This document shows positions 35,895-45,187 of a DNA stretch of 64,000 nucleotides, piece by piece. A program made the position numbers and the translations under genes. Source of the DNA: Acidobacteriaceae bacterium KBS 146 (GTDB taxonomy: Bacteria > Acidobacteriota > Terriglobia > Terriglobales > Acidobacteriaceae); the NCBI GenBank assembly GCA_000688615.1, contig JHVA01000001.1, positions 1,302,001 through 1,366,000 on the forward strand, written 5' to 3'. A model generated the notes under the pieces. It made no database searches, had not been told where the DNA came from, and saw only the letters and a program-made list of their open reading frames with translations. Within the stretch, counting starts at the first letter, position 1. Each line of letters starts with the position of its first letter.

Positions 35895-36042
35895 ATGGGG
35901 TTAGACCCGCAAAGTTTCAATTCGATGCCAGTAAAAGTGTAATTTATGTTCAAGAAACAGATTCTGCATGAGATCGGCCTGGACCTTCACCTGCTAAAGT
36001 AAGTGCAGACGGCGCTTGGATAGCAAATGCCGCTTTGATTTC

Positions 36043-36921
36043 ATGCCGTCCCGACTCATCATTAACGCTGACGATTTCGGCCTGACCCCCGGCATCAATC
36101 GCTCCATTCTTGAGCTACATAGCGCCGGAGTCCTCACCTCGGCCACCCTTATGGCCACCGGACCGGCGTTTGAAGATGCCGTCGCGATCACCAAAGCCCA
36201 TCCGACCCTCGGCGTCGGCTGCCACGTCGTCCTCACCGATGGCATCCCAGCCTCGCCACCGGAGACGATCTCCACGCTGCTCGGCCCTGATGGAAGAACC
36301 TTCCGCCCCTCCCTGCTGGACTTCGTCCAGGCACTGCTGCGCGGCCGCATCCGCGAAGAGGAGATCGAGCGCGAAGCAGAAGCGCAGATTCACAAGTTGC
36401 AGCGCGCAGGCATCACCGTTACTCACGTCGATACCCACAAGCACAGCCACCTCTTCCCCGCCGTTGCGCAACCCCTCCTCCGCGTGCTTCAACGTGCCGG
36501 AATCTCCGCAATCCGCAATCCGTTCGAGCCTGCATTCACGCGGCAACTGACACATGCCGGTCTGAAGCGACGCGTGCAGATTCGGGTCCTCAACTCCTTC
36601 GAGCCACACTTTCGACGCCTTGCTCCGATTCGCGATCGGAAGGTTCTCACGACAGGCGGCACTGTAGGAGTCTCCGCTACCGGTACCCTGAACGCCACCA
36701 CCCTGACACAAATCCTCCGCGCTCTCCCCGCAGAAGGCACCTACGAGCTGGTCTGTCACCCTGGCTACAACGACCGCGATCTCGATCGTGTCACCACACG
36801 TCTCCGCGCTCACCGCGAGATCGAGATGCAGGCTCTGCTCTCCGCTATCCCTGCAATACGGCAGCAACCGAACGCACCTGAGCTCATCCACTACGGTAGC
36901 GTTATCTCCGCGCACGCTTAG
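36043..36921 (+). CDS. ChbG/HpnK-family carbohydrate deacetylase
   Basis: 292-aa YdjC/ChbG-family hydrolase that removes N-acetyl groups from glycans. Metal-binding motifs are LIINADDFGLTPGIN near the N-terminus, THVDTHKHSHLFP and ELVCHPGYNDRDLDRV. It resembles HpnK, annotated near hopanoid genes, but the direct neighbour here is bshA, 12 nt downstream. Bacillithiol synthesis needs deacetylation of GlcNAc-malate, usually by a LmbE-type BshB; this enzyme could supply that step (inference). ATG 36043 is the first good start; the earlier start codon is TTG. Confidence 0.85.
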   Translation: MPSRLIINADDFGLTPGINRSILELHSAGVLTSATLMATGPAFEDAVAITKAHPTLGVGCHVVLTDGIPASPPETISTLLGPDGRTFRPSLLDFVQALLRGRIREEEIEREAEAQIHKLQRAGITVTHVDTHKHSHLFPAVAQPLLRVLQRAGISAIRNPFEPAFTRQLTHAGLKRRVQIRVLNSFEPHFRRLAPIRDRKVLTTGGTVGVSATGTLNATTLTQILRALPAEGTYELVCHPGYNDRDLDRVTTRLRAHREIEMQALLSAIPAIRQQPNAPELIHYGSVISAHA

Positions 36922-36933
36922 CCCACAGGAGCC

Positions 36934-38094
36934 ATGATGAAGATCGGCATTACCTGCTACCCCACCTACGGCGGTTCCGGCGTCGTCGCCACCGAACTTG
37001 GCATCGAGCTGGCCGCGCGCGGTCACCAGGTCCACTTCATCACCTCGTCGCAGCCATTCCGCCTTACCGGGCGCGAAGCCAACATCCACTTTCACGAGGT
37101 CTCGGTCTCTACCTATCCGCTCTTCGAATACCCGCCTTACGACCTCGCCCTCGCCACTCGCATGGCCGAGGTCGCCGACTTCTACTCTCTCGATCTGCTG
37201 CACGTCCACTACGCCATCCCGCACTCTGTCTCCGCTTTGCTCGCCAGCCAGATGCTTGCTTCGCACTCCTTCGCCGAGCGCCGGCGCAACCTTCCCTTCA
37301 TCACCACACTGCATGGAACCGACATCACTCTTGTCGGCCTCGATCCTTCCTATCTCCCGATCACTCGCTTTGCCATCGAGCGCTCTCACGGTGTCACCGC
37401 CATCTCTTCACACCTCGCAGACCGTACACGTGAAGCTTTCGGTATCACCGGCGAGATCGAAGTGATCCGCAACTTCGTCAACTGCGATGTCTATGCTCGT
37501 CAACCCGATCTTGTCGCCGAGATGCGGCCACGATTCGCCTCTGCCAACGAGCATCTCTTCGTCCATCTCTCCAACTTTCGCGCAGTCAAACGAGTTCTCG
37601 ACGTTGTCGAGGTCTTTGCACGAGTTGCTCGCGTCCTGCCATCGCGGCTCATGCTCATCGGCGACGGCCCCGATCGCAGCGCAGCCGAACATCTCGCACT
37701 CCGCCACGGCGTCCAGGACCGCATCCACTTCCTCGGCAAACAGGACAACGTCAACGAGCTGCTTCCTCTGGCGGACCTTATGATCATGCCAAGCCAGATG
37801 GAGTCCTTCGGTCTTGCCGCCCTTGAAGCCATGGCGTGCGGCGTTCCCGCAATCGCCACCCGCGTGGGAGGCGTGCCGGAACTGATTGAGAACCATGTCA
37901 ACGGACTTCTCTTTGAGATTGGCGACGTCGATGCAATGGCGGACGGCGCGATTGCCCTGCTCAAGGCGCCGGACCGCTTCCAGGCAATGTCGCAGGCGGC
38001 GCGCAGAACAGCGCAGGACCGCTTCTGCACGACACGCATCATTCCGCTTTATGAGGAATACTACCAACGCGTCCTCGACCGGAATGCCTCATGA
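36934..38094 (+). CDS. bshA: N-acetyl-alpha-D-glucosaminyl L-malate synthase
   Basis: GT4 glycosyltransferase that joins UDP-GlcNAc and L-malate in the first step of bacillithiol synthesis. The BshA-specific start MKIGITCYPTYGGSGVVATE, HFITSSQPFRL, PYDLALATRMAEVA, TTLHGTDITLVG and HLSNFRAVKRVLDVV closely follow the Bacillus enzyme, as does ESFGLAALEAMACGVPAIAT at the nucleotide-binding end. ACAGGAG precedes the ATG. It shares a transcript with the deacetylase upstream. BshC was not found in the window. An isolated DinB/BstA-type gene lies 4.7 kb away. Confidence 0.93.
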   Translation: MMKIGITCYPTYGGSGVVATELGIELAARGHQVHFITSSQPFRLTGREANIHFHEVSVSTYPLFEYPPYDLALATRMAEVADFYSLDLLHVHYAIPHSVSALLASQMLASHSFAERRRNLPFITTLHGTDITLVGLDPSYLPITRFAIERSHGVTAISSHLADRTREAFGITGEIEVIRNFVNCDVYARQPDLVAEMRPRFASANEHLFVHLSNFRAVKRVLDVVEVFARVARVLPSRLMLIGDGPDRSAAEHLALRHGVQDRIHFLGKQDNVNELLPLADLMIMPSQMESFGLAALEAMACGVPAIATRVGGVPELIENHVNGLLFEIGDVDAMADGAIALLKAPDRFQAMSQAARRTAQDRFCTTRIIPLYEEYYQRVLDRNAS

Positions 38095-38135
38095 TTTCAT
38101 GGATGTTCTGCCTACGGCTTAGCCGGCTGCGGAGA

Positions 38136-39539
38136 CTACGCCCGCGTTCGTGTGGTTCGGCTGATCACATCATCCATCGCACTCACCGCCAGCTCCAGCA
38201 TATGTCGTCCACTTTCAGACCATACTGTCGGCTCAAGAACGGGCATCCGTAAGGTGACCTTGGTGCCGCGACCTGGCCTGCTGTTCACCTCAACACTGGC
38301 TGGGCTTCCGTACTGAACCTCAAGGCGTTCGCGTACATTCTTCATGCCGATTCCTGCGCCCTGCCGCACCAGGGACTCAGCCCCTGAAACCTCGTTTCGC
38401 TCGATGGAGATTCCAACGCCATCGTCTTCCACTTCAATGACCAGCAGCCCATCTTCGTCGATCCTGCTGTGGATGGTGATTGTTCCTCCGCTGATCCTCG
38501 GTTCGAGGCCATGCTTGATGCTGTTCTCAATGAGAGGCTGCAACAGCATTCCCGGAACCATGACATCCAGCGTCTCCGGCGCAATTTCTTTGACAACCCG
38601 CAGCTTCGCGCCAAAGCGAACGACCTCGATGTCAAGGTAGTCGTCGGTGAAGGCAAGCTCTTCCCGGAAGGGAACAAATGCCTCGCGGTCCTTCAGGAGC
38701 ACCCGAAGTATGTTCGCCAGCTTAACGATCATCTCGCGAGCCAGCTCCGGCTGCGAGCGAACCAGCGATGTGATGGAGTTCAACGTATTGAAGAGGAAAT
38801 GTGGATTGATCTGCCGCTGCAACGCGTCGAGCCGTGCCTCAAGCAGAAGCCGCCCCTGCTCTTCCAGCTGTCTCTCCACACGAATCGCATTCCATATCTT
38901 CAGTGGGATTCCCACAACCACCGGCGCATTCGCACAGATCAGCAGCTCAACCCACCACTCGTTGGAATGCAGGCTAAAGTACCGCCGCGGATTGAACCAG
39001 GAGACCACGCTGGCGCAGAACTGCATCGCCGCAATCACCACCAGAAGCAGCACCTGGCGATCCAGATGCGGCCGCTCCAGGTTTCTCCTGATCCACCGAT
39101 AGATGCTGAGGTCGATCATGGGCGAGAACGACCAGACATCTTCAGGATCGGCAAAACGGGCGAAGGTGCCGGCTACAGCGGCGACGATCAGGTTGACCGG
39201 CAGGGCCCAGTACTCCTGATGCAGCAGGGCAGGAATCGCCAAGGCGGTCCCACCCGCCATCGCGGCTACCGGTCCCAGCAGAATACCCAGGAGGAATGTG
39301 GTCTCAAAGGAAAGATCGGCAGCCAAAAAGTTCGGAACTTTGACCCGGACCAGCACACCAAGTACAAGGGGAGCGCAGATCATCGCCGCAAGGACGAATT
39401 TCTGCCGCGAACTCCGCCGCGGAGCCAGAAGTGCATCCTTGAACCTCTTCGACCGCGCGAGCGAACTCGACACCGCTGCGGCCACACCCAGTTCGACCAG
39501 CAGGGTTATCAGGATCAGCGACTGTGAGATATGCGCCAC
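38136..39539 (-). CDS. LytS/YehU-type sensor histidine kinase
   Basis: 467 aa. The N-terminal half has about six membrane helices of the 5TM-LytS type; the C-terminal half holds the His-kinase core with LQRQINPHFLFNTLNSITSLV (phospho-accepting His) and ATPase motifs LQPLIENSIKHGL (N box) and VEDDGVGI with GAGIGMKNVRERL. Such kinases normally partner a LytTR response regulator, but none is adjacent; it stands alone between bshA and ribA. It is convergent with bshA. Signal unknown, possibly cell-wall or nutrient. Confidence 0.9.
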   Translation of the reverse strand: MAHISQSLILITLLVELGVAAAVSSSLARSKRFKDALLAPRRSSRQKFVLAAMICAPLVLGVLVRVKVPNFLAADLSFETTFLLGILLGPVAAMAGGTALAIPALLHQEYWALPVNLIVAAVAGTFARFADPEDVWSFSPMIDLSIYRWIRRNLERPHLDRQVLLLVVIAAMQFCASVVSWFNPRRYFSLHSNEWWVELLICANAPVVVGIPLKIWNAIRVERQLEEQGRLLLEARLDALQRQINPHFLFNTLNSITSLVRSQPELAREMIVKLANILRVLLKDREAFVPFREELAFTDDYLDIEVVRFGAKLRVVKEIAPETLDVMVPGMLLQPLIENSIKHGLEPRISGGTITIHSRIDEDGLLVIEVEDDGVGISIERNEVSGAESLVRQGAGIGMKNVRERLEVQYGSPASVEVNSRPGRGTKVTLRMPVLEPTVWSESGRHMLELAVSAMDDVISRTTRTRA

Positions 39540-39676
39540 ATCCTTAATCTACGCTTTCACCTCAGTCGGGATGCCATTCGACTGCCAGATCCAGGCAGAC
39601 GCCGCAGTCCCTGCATCGCAGGCCACCCCATCGGAATCCAATCAGGGTGAGCAGCAAACCGTATAATCAAAAAGAG

Positions 39677-40315
39677 ATGCCTTTTACCTCTGTTACCAAG
39701 GTTGCCGATGCCGATTTCCCTACCCGCTGGGGACACTTCCGGATTCTCGGCTTTGAAGGCGTCATCGATCGTCCGGAGCCCTGCAATGATGCCCTCCCGG
39801 CACCTGCCCGGCGGGTCGAAGGCGCAGTTGCCCTGGTCATGGGGGACATCCATAGCCATCCTCCGATTGTCCGGATCCACTCTCAGTGCCTGACAGGAGA
39901 CGTCTTCCATTCCCTACGCTGCGACTGCCGCCAACAGCTTGAGCTTGCGCTGGCGATGATAGCCGAGGCAGGCTCCGGCATCCTGCTCTACGAACAGCAG
40001 GAAGGCCGCGGAATCGGGTTGATGGCCAAGCTTCGCGCCTATGAGCTGCAGGATCAGGGACTGGACACCATCGAGGCCAACCTCGAGCTCGGTTATAAGG
40101 CCGATTGTCGCGAGTTCGAGCTTCCTGCGGAAGTCCTCAAGCTCCTCGGGGTGCACGCGGTTCGCCTGATTACCAACAATCCTGCCAAAGTCGAAGCCCT
40201 CGAACAGGCCGGTGTTCAGGTGACGGAGCGAATCTCCGCAGAAGTTCCCTCGGAACCGACGAATGAGCGCTATCTCCAGACCAAGCGAGAGAAGATGGGC
40301 CATCTGGTCAGCTGA
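39677..40315 (+). CDS. ribA: GTP cyclohydrolase II
   Basis: 212 aa. Converts GTP to the first riboflavin precursor. Zinc site and catalytic sequences are clear: SQCLTGDVFHSLRCDCRQQL, EQQEGRGIGLMAKLRAYEL, and the phosphate/substrate loop VRLITNNPAKVEAL. It lacks an attached RibB domain, so it is the stand-alone form. ATG 39677 with AAAGAG upstream is used. The other rib genes are absent here; an archaeal-type riboflavin-kinase-like gene lies 12.5 kb away. Confidence 0.94.
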   Translation: MPFTSVTKVADADFPTRWGHFRILGFEGVIDRPEPCNDALPAPARRVEGAVALVMGDIHSHPPIVRIHSQCLTGDVFHSLRCDCRQQLELALAMIAEAGSGILLYEQQEGRGIGLMAKLRAYELQDQGLDTIEANLELGYKADCREFELPAEVLKLLGVHAVRLITNNPAKVEALEQAGVQVTERISAEVPSEPTNERYLQTKREKMGHLVS

Positions 40316-40554
40316 ACAGGAATGAAGTATCTGGTCTAAGCTTCTCAATATAATGAATGAAAGCTCTTGCATAAGAGCCGGTAAGTCTCCCTTTCTGCCA
40401 ACCTCCGTCTCCCCCGTCTCTTTTTTGCAAAAGTTCGATTAAGACATTGAGAAAAGGCGATTTAGCTGCGCAAAGTTAGCTGTAGCATGCAGCCACCGTC
40501 TCGTGGTGCGCATCGCATCTCCAAGGCTCCAAAGAATCGAAAAGGATACAGCTC

Positions 40555-42750
40555 ATGGCATCCCGTCACCGGACTCTTCTGATCATCCTCGGCAGCCTCG
40601 CGGCGCTCATCCTTCTGGCTGTAATCGCCGTACCTCTCTTTCTCAACGCCGACAGCTTTCGCGCTCGCATTGAAAACGAGCTGGGCACCTCGCTTGGAAG
40701 AAAAGTTACCCTCGGCAAGCTCGACCTCTCTGTATGGTCAGGAAGCCTCGTAGCCCAGAATGCCGTGGTCTCTGACGACCCCGCGTTCAGCACCCAGCCG
40801 TTCCTTCAGGCCACTGAAGTCAAGATCAACGTCGAGATGATTCCCCTGGTCCTGAGCAAGCAGGTCCGCATCACCGGATTTTCCATTAACGGACCGAAGG
40901 TCAACCTGATCCGCCACGCGAATGGAAGCTGGAACTATTCGACCATTGGAGGGAAGTCTTCCAAAGCTCCCGGCAGCGGAGAATCCGCGAGTTCCATGAC
41001 GGGCGTCACGGTCGGCCACGTGGACGTCAGCAATGGCCAGGTGACGGTGTCGACCGAGCACACAACCGGAGGAGCCGCAGCCGTCCGCCGCACCTACGAC
41101 CAGGTAAATCTGCGGGCGAAGAACTTCGCCTTCGACAAGGCCTTTCCCTTCACCCTCGCGGCACATCTTCCCGGCGATGGAGCCGTTACGTTGAACGGAA
41201 ATGCCGGTCCCATCAACCCCAACGACGCCTCCCTCACGCCCTTCGGAGCGAAGCTCTCCATCAAGCACCTCGATCCGGTCGCGTCAGGATTTCTTGATGC
41301 TACTGCAGGTGTCACCGGCACCATCAATGCCATCGATGTCGAGGCTACCTGGAATGGCCAACAGCTCCATGTAACCAATCTCACCGTGGATACGCCCAAC
41401 GTGAACGTCGTCCATAAGGCTGCTCCGTCGACAAGTCCAGTGACTCCGAATAAACCCGACAGCAACGACATGCTGAGCACAATGGTTGCGGACCACCTGC
41501 AGGTGAAGAACGGAACCCTTTCGCTGCTGACAGCCGGCCAGTCCAGGCCCGCCGTCTATCAACAGCTCAATGCCGAAGTCACAAACCTCTCTCCAACAGG
41601 ATCGTCTCCCTTCAAACTGACGGCCCAGGTTCCGGGAGGAGGTTCTTTGAAGGCCGATGGCACCGGCGGCCCCATCAACTACAACGATGCATCAGCGACG
41701 CCGGTCAATCTGCATGCCGCGCTTAACCACATCGACCTCGCTTCGAGCGGCCTGGTCGCTTCAGAGACAGGCATCAGCGGGTTGGCCAGCGCAGACATCA
41801 AAGCCGTCTCAGACGGTAAGAATCTCAACGCGAACGTCTCCGCCACCGCGCAGAATCTGCAGCTCGCCCGTAACGGATCGCCATCCGCAAAACCCGTTGA
41901 CCTGAAGATGACGCTTGCGCAGAACATGCAGGCGCTCACAGGACAGATTCAGAGCGCAACCCTGACGGTCGGTCAGGCCGTCGTCAACATCAACGGCACC
42001 TATCAGACCAGTGGGCCAACGACCGCGATCAATCTCAAGCTCTCTGGCCAGTCTCTTTCGATCGACGAATTGCAGGCTTTCCTTCCTTCTGTAGGAGTTC
42101 ACCTTCCAACCGGTTCGCGCCTGCAGGGTGGAACATTGACGGCAAACCTGGACGTCTCCGGCTCCACCGCTAACCCGATCATCAGTGGACCGATCCGACT
42201 CCAGAATACGAATCTCGCGGGCTTTGACCTGGGTTCGAAGCTTCAGGCAGTCACCGCGCTGACAGGAGCGAAGACAGGATCCGGCACGGCAATCCGGTCG
42301 CTCAGCACCAACATCCGAGTCGAGGGAGGCAACGTACGCACGGACAATGTCGTGCTCGATGTCCCCGCGCTTGGAACAGCGACCGGCGCTGGAACCGTGG
42401 CTGCCTCCGGCGCGCTGAATTACAACGTCATCCTCAAGCTCACAGGTCTTGTGGGAGGCGGGACGGCTGGGAGTGCCGGTTTGGGTGGTATCGCGGGACA
42501 GCTGATGGGCATGATTCCGAACAGTAGCGCCGCTGGCGCCGTGGGCAGCTTCGCGACCAGCGCGCTTCGCAACGGTGTTCCCGTTGCCATCGGTGGAACG
42601 ACCGCGAATCCGACGTTCACCCCAAATCTTAGCGGAGCCGTCAGCAGCGGCGCCTCCTCCTTTACTGGATCCAACAAAGGAACGACGAAGCAGAACTCCA
42701 CCGACTCACTGACCAATGCGCTCGGCGGCCTGCTCAATCGCAAGCGTTAG
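40555..42750 (+). CDS. AsmA-family protein
   Basis: 731 aa. An N-terminal membrane helix (LLIILGSLAALILLAVIAVPLFL) anchors a long, repetitive beta-rich region with FRARIENELGTSLGRKVTLGKLDLSVWSGS near the start, the typical AsmA/TamB-like entry, and several copies of GxGPINxNDAS-type strands. The C-terminus is Gly/Ser-rich (SAGLGGIAGQLMGM, then Ser/Gly/Thr repeats). Family members bridge the envelope and carry lipids. It lies downstream of ribA with a 239-nt gap holding a small GCTCTT/AAGAGC hairpin (near 40365-40380). Precise role unknown. Confidence 0.85.
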   Translation: MASRHRTLLIILGSLAALILLAVIAVPLFLNADSFRARIENELGTSLGRKVTLGKLDLSVWSGSLVAQNAVVSDDPAFSTQPFLQATEVKINVEMIPLVLSKQVRITGFSINGPKVNLIRHANGSWNYSTIGGKSSKAPGSGESASSMTGVTVGHVDVSNGQVTVSTEHTTGGAAAVRRTYDQVNLRAKNFAFDKAFPFTLAAHLPGDGAVTLNGNAGPINPNDASLTPFGAKLSIKHLDPVASGFLDATAGVTGTINAIDVEATWNGQQLHVTNLTVDTPNVNVVHKAAPSTSPVTPNKPDSNDMLSTMVADHLQVKNGTLSLLTAGQSRPAVYQQLNAEVTNLSPTGSSPFKLTAQVPGGGSLKADGTGGPINYNDASATPVNLHAALNHIDLASSGLVASETGISGLASADIKAVSDGKNLNANVSATAQNLQLARNGSPSAKPVDLKMTLAQNMQALTGQIQSATLTVGQAVVNINGTYQTSGPTTAINLKLSGQSLSIDELQAFLPSVGVHLPTGSRLQGGTLTANLDVSGSTANPIISGPIRLQNTNLAGFDLGSKLQAVTALTGAKTGSGTAIRSLSTNIRVEGGNVRTDNVVLDVPALGTATGAGTVAASGALNYNVILKLTGLVGGGTAGSAGLGGIAGQLMGMIPNSSAAGAVGSFATSALRNGVPVAIGGTTANPTFTPNLSGAVSSGASSFTGSNKGTTKQNSTDSLTNALGGLLNRKR

Positions 42751-42756
42751 AGACGT

Positions 42757-43266
42757 TTACTTTTCGCGAAGCGCAAGAACCAGCTTGGCCATGATGACCG
42801 CCTGGCCAACGTGGCGCTGCGTGTGATCGGCACAGTGCACCAGCAATCCGCCCACCGTGGTTGGCAACTTCTTTCGTCCCACGGTCCTCGTCTGCTCGTA
42901 GCTCTTCTCCGAGAAGGCGAGGATTCGCTTGATGGAAACTTCAATCGCTTCCGCAAACTCCATCAGGGTCGCCTCGCGATCGACAAACTCGTCTTCAGTC
43001 TTCAGCAGCTTCAACTGTCTTTCGGTGAGATGCTGTGCTTCGGCATAGGTCAGCAAACGATCCAGCGAACGTGCGATGTGGCGCAGATGAAATCCCACTG
43101 GGGCAAGGCCAAAAGGCATCGCCTCCATCTCGTCTCCATTCAGAAGATCGGACCATCTCGCAATGTCTTCTGCAGCAAGATCCAGCGCATGAAGCACTCC
43201 ACGACGGACAGCATCGATCTCCATCCGTGTTCCTCGCAGCCAGGGTTCGACTCTCTCAGCAGCCAT
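42757..43266 (-). CDS. DinB/BstA-superfamily protein (possible bacillithiol S-transferase)
   Basis: 169-aa four-helix-bundle protein. DinB metal-binding His positions are suggested by GFHLRHIARSLDRLL and LLVHCADHTQRHVGQAV. Members include thiol S-transferases (BstA) that use bacillithiol to detoxify electrophiles. Because bshA is nearby, a bacillithiol-dependent role is reasonable, though DinB proteins are diverse and the call is not specific. It converges with the AsmA gene and precedes guaA on the same strand. Confidence 0.8.
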   Translation of the reverse strand: MAAERVEPWLRGTRMEIDAVRRGVLHALDLAAEDIARWSDLLNGDEMEAMPFGLAPVGFHLRHIARSLDRLLTYAEAQHLTERQLKLLKTEDEFVDREATLMEFAEAIEVSIKRILAFSEKSYEQTRTVGRKKLPTTVGGLLVHCADHTQRHVGQAVIMAKLVLALREK

Positions 43267-43327
43267 CCACCTACCTCCAAAACCAGCTTAGCGCGGTGAG
43301 ATCGACGCAGCTCCGAACCGCGTCATC

Positions 43328-44887
43328 CTACTCCCACTCGATCGTTCCGGGTGGCTTGGACGTGATGTCGTAGACCACGCGATTGATTCCACGCACCTCA
43401 CTGACGATACGACTTGAGATCGTCCGTAGCACCTCATACGGCAGAGGAGCCCAGTCCGCTGTCATGCCGTCCTCGCTCTCAACCGCGCGAATGGCACAGG
43501 TGTAAGCATAGGTCCTCTGATCGCCCATCACGCCAACGCTCTTGACCGGAAGCAGTACGGCGAAGCTCTGCCATACCTTTCGGTACAGGCCCGCCGCTTT
43601 GATCTCGCTGACGACGATGTCGTCGGCCTCCTGCAGCAAGGCAACGCGATCTGCCGTTACCTCTCCCAGGATGCGCACCGCCAGCCCTGGGCCGGGGAAC
43701 GGTTGCCGCTCCAGAATGTCCTCCGGCATGCCTAGGTCGCGCCCGATGCGACGGACCTCATCCTTGAACAGATCGCGCAGAGGCTCAATCAGCTTCAGCT
43801 TCATGTCCTCCGGCAGACCCCCGACGTTGTGATGGCTCTTGATGGTGTGCGAAGGTCCATGCACGCTCGACGACTCGATGACGTCCGGATAGAGAGTTCC
43901 CTGCACCAGCCACCCGACCTCCTGCCCCGCGCTCGTCTCAGCCTTCAGGATCTTCGCGGCTTCATCGTCAAACACCGAGATAAACTCGTTCCCGATGATC
44001 TTCCGCTTCTGCTCAGGATCAGTCACGCCTGCCAGGCGCGTCAGAAACCGCTCCCCCGCATCGACAGCGACCACATTGAGGCCCAGTCCTTCGCGCATCG
44101 TGCGCTGCACCTTGGCGAACTCATCCTTGCGCAGTACGCCATTGTTTACGAAGATGCAGGTCAGACGATCCCCGATGGCACGCGCCACCAGTACCGCCGC
44201 GACGGACGAGTCCACACCGCCGCTCAAACCGCAGATGGCATGCCCATCCCCGACCTGTGCACGAATCTTTTCGACCGTCGCCTGGATAAAGTGCTCGGGC
44301 GTCCAGTCCTGCTTCGCTCCGCAGATATCGATACAGAAGTTCTTCAGCAGCTCCATGCCCTGGCGCGTGTGAGCGACCTCAGGGTGGAACTGCACTGCCC
44401 AGATGCGCCGAGCCTCGTCAGCGATTCCAGCAACGGCATTGGACGTCTTCGCTGTCAGCTCAAAGCCTTCGGGAAGCGATCGTGCCTCGTCGCCGTGCGA
44501 CATCCAGACATCCATCGTCTGCGGCAGTCCGCGAAACAATGCCGTCTCGGCAACGATGTTCACCTGCGCATGGCCGTACTCCCGCGCCGACGCCGACTCC
44601 ACCTTGCCCCCAAGATGGTGCGTGATGAACTGAAGGCCGTAGCAGATTCCCAACACCGGCACGCCCAGCGAAAGCACAGCAGGGTCTGCCGCAGGCGCGT
44701 CTGCGTCATACACCGAGCACGGTCCGCCCGAAAGAATCAGACCTTGCGGGTTGAGCGCTCGAACCTTGTCGAGAGAGGCTGTGCAGGGCAGAACGACCGA
44801 GAAAACATTGAATTCGCGAATACGGCGGGCAATCAGCTGAGTGTATTGCGAGCCGAAGTCAAGGATAACGATGGTAGAGGTGTCCAC
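43328..44887 (-). CDS. guaA: GMP synthase (glutamine-hydrolysing)
   Basis: 519 aa. Makes GMP from XMP. The glutaminase half shows [12 protein letters not shown] and the nucleophile Cys in [10 protein letters not shown]; the ATP-pyrophosphatase half has [14 protein letters not shown] and ends with the GuaA-typical [16 protein letters not shown]. No insertion or truncation is seen. It is separate from its usual partner guaB, which is not in the window. It lies between the DinB gene and the small membrane protein on the same strand. Confidence 0.96.
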   Translation of the reverse strand: MDTSTIVILDFGSQYTQLIARRIREFNVFSVVLPCTASLDKVRALNPQGLILSGGPCSVYDADAPAADPAVLSLGVPVLGICYGLQFITHHLGGKVESASAREYGHAQVNIVAETALFRGLPQTMDVWMSHGDEARSLPEGFELTAKTSNAVAGIADEARRIWAVQFHPEVAHTRQGMELLKNFCIDICGAKQDWTPEHFIQATVEKIRAQVGDGHAICGLSGGVDSSVAAVLVARAIGDRLTCIFVNNGVLRKDEFAKVQRTMREGLGLNVVAVDAGERFLTRLAGVTDPEQKRKIIGNEFISVFDDEAAKILKAETSAGQEVGWLVQGTLYPDVIESSSVHGPSHTIKSHHNVGGLPEDMKLKLIEPLRDLFKDEVRRIGRDLGMPEDILERQPFPGPGLAVRILGEVTADRVALLQEADDIVVSEIKAAGLYRKVWQSFAVLLPVKSVGVMGDQRTYAYTCAIRAVESEDGMTADWAPLPYEVLRTISSRIVSEVRGINRVVYDITSKPPGTIEWE

Positions 44888-44927
44888 CTATCCAGTGTAA
44901 CTGCCTCACACAACTGCATGCTTATGC

Positions 44928-45098
44928 CTAGTTGGGGTCCTTCTGCCGCGTCGACTGAACGCCGGTGACCACACCGACTCCCGCCAGGATGACGGCAACA
45001 GCAATAATGTAATGCTGAGGAATGTGCATTAAATGTGCGAGGTAGATGACTCCCGCAATCAGGATAAGGTAACCGACGACGTAAATCGCGAAAGACAT
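44928..45098 (-). CDS. Small two-helix membrane protein
   Basis: 56 aa from ATG 45098, which has a GGAG ribosome-binding site 8 nt upstream; an upstream frame start is less likely. Two hydrophobic segments (about 2-22 and 28-47: YVVGYLILIAGVIYLAHLM, YIIAVAVILAGVGVVTGVQ) with a short polar loop and a polar tail. I do not recognise it. It sits between guaA and the multi-pass membrane protein, in its own orientation on the same strand. Confidence 0.65.
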   Translation of the reverse strand: MSFAIYVVGYLILIAGVIYLAHLMHIPQHYIIAVAVILAGVGVVTGVQSTRQKDPN

Positions 45099-45187
45099 AG
45101 CATTCTCCGTCCATGCTTTATTACTGATCTGCAACACTCAGATGCGATCTTCACCGGCCATGTCAGGACAATATAGAAAAAGATTAA

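Noticed and set aside
36115..37389. 424-aa frame opposite the deacetylase and bshA
   Set aside because: Antisense to two strongly supported genes; no domain recognised.
43829..44968. 379-aa frame on the plus strand opposite guaA
   Set aside because: Shadow of guaA; no family features.
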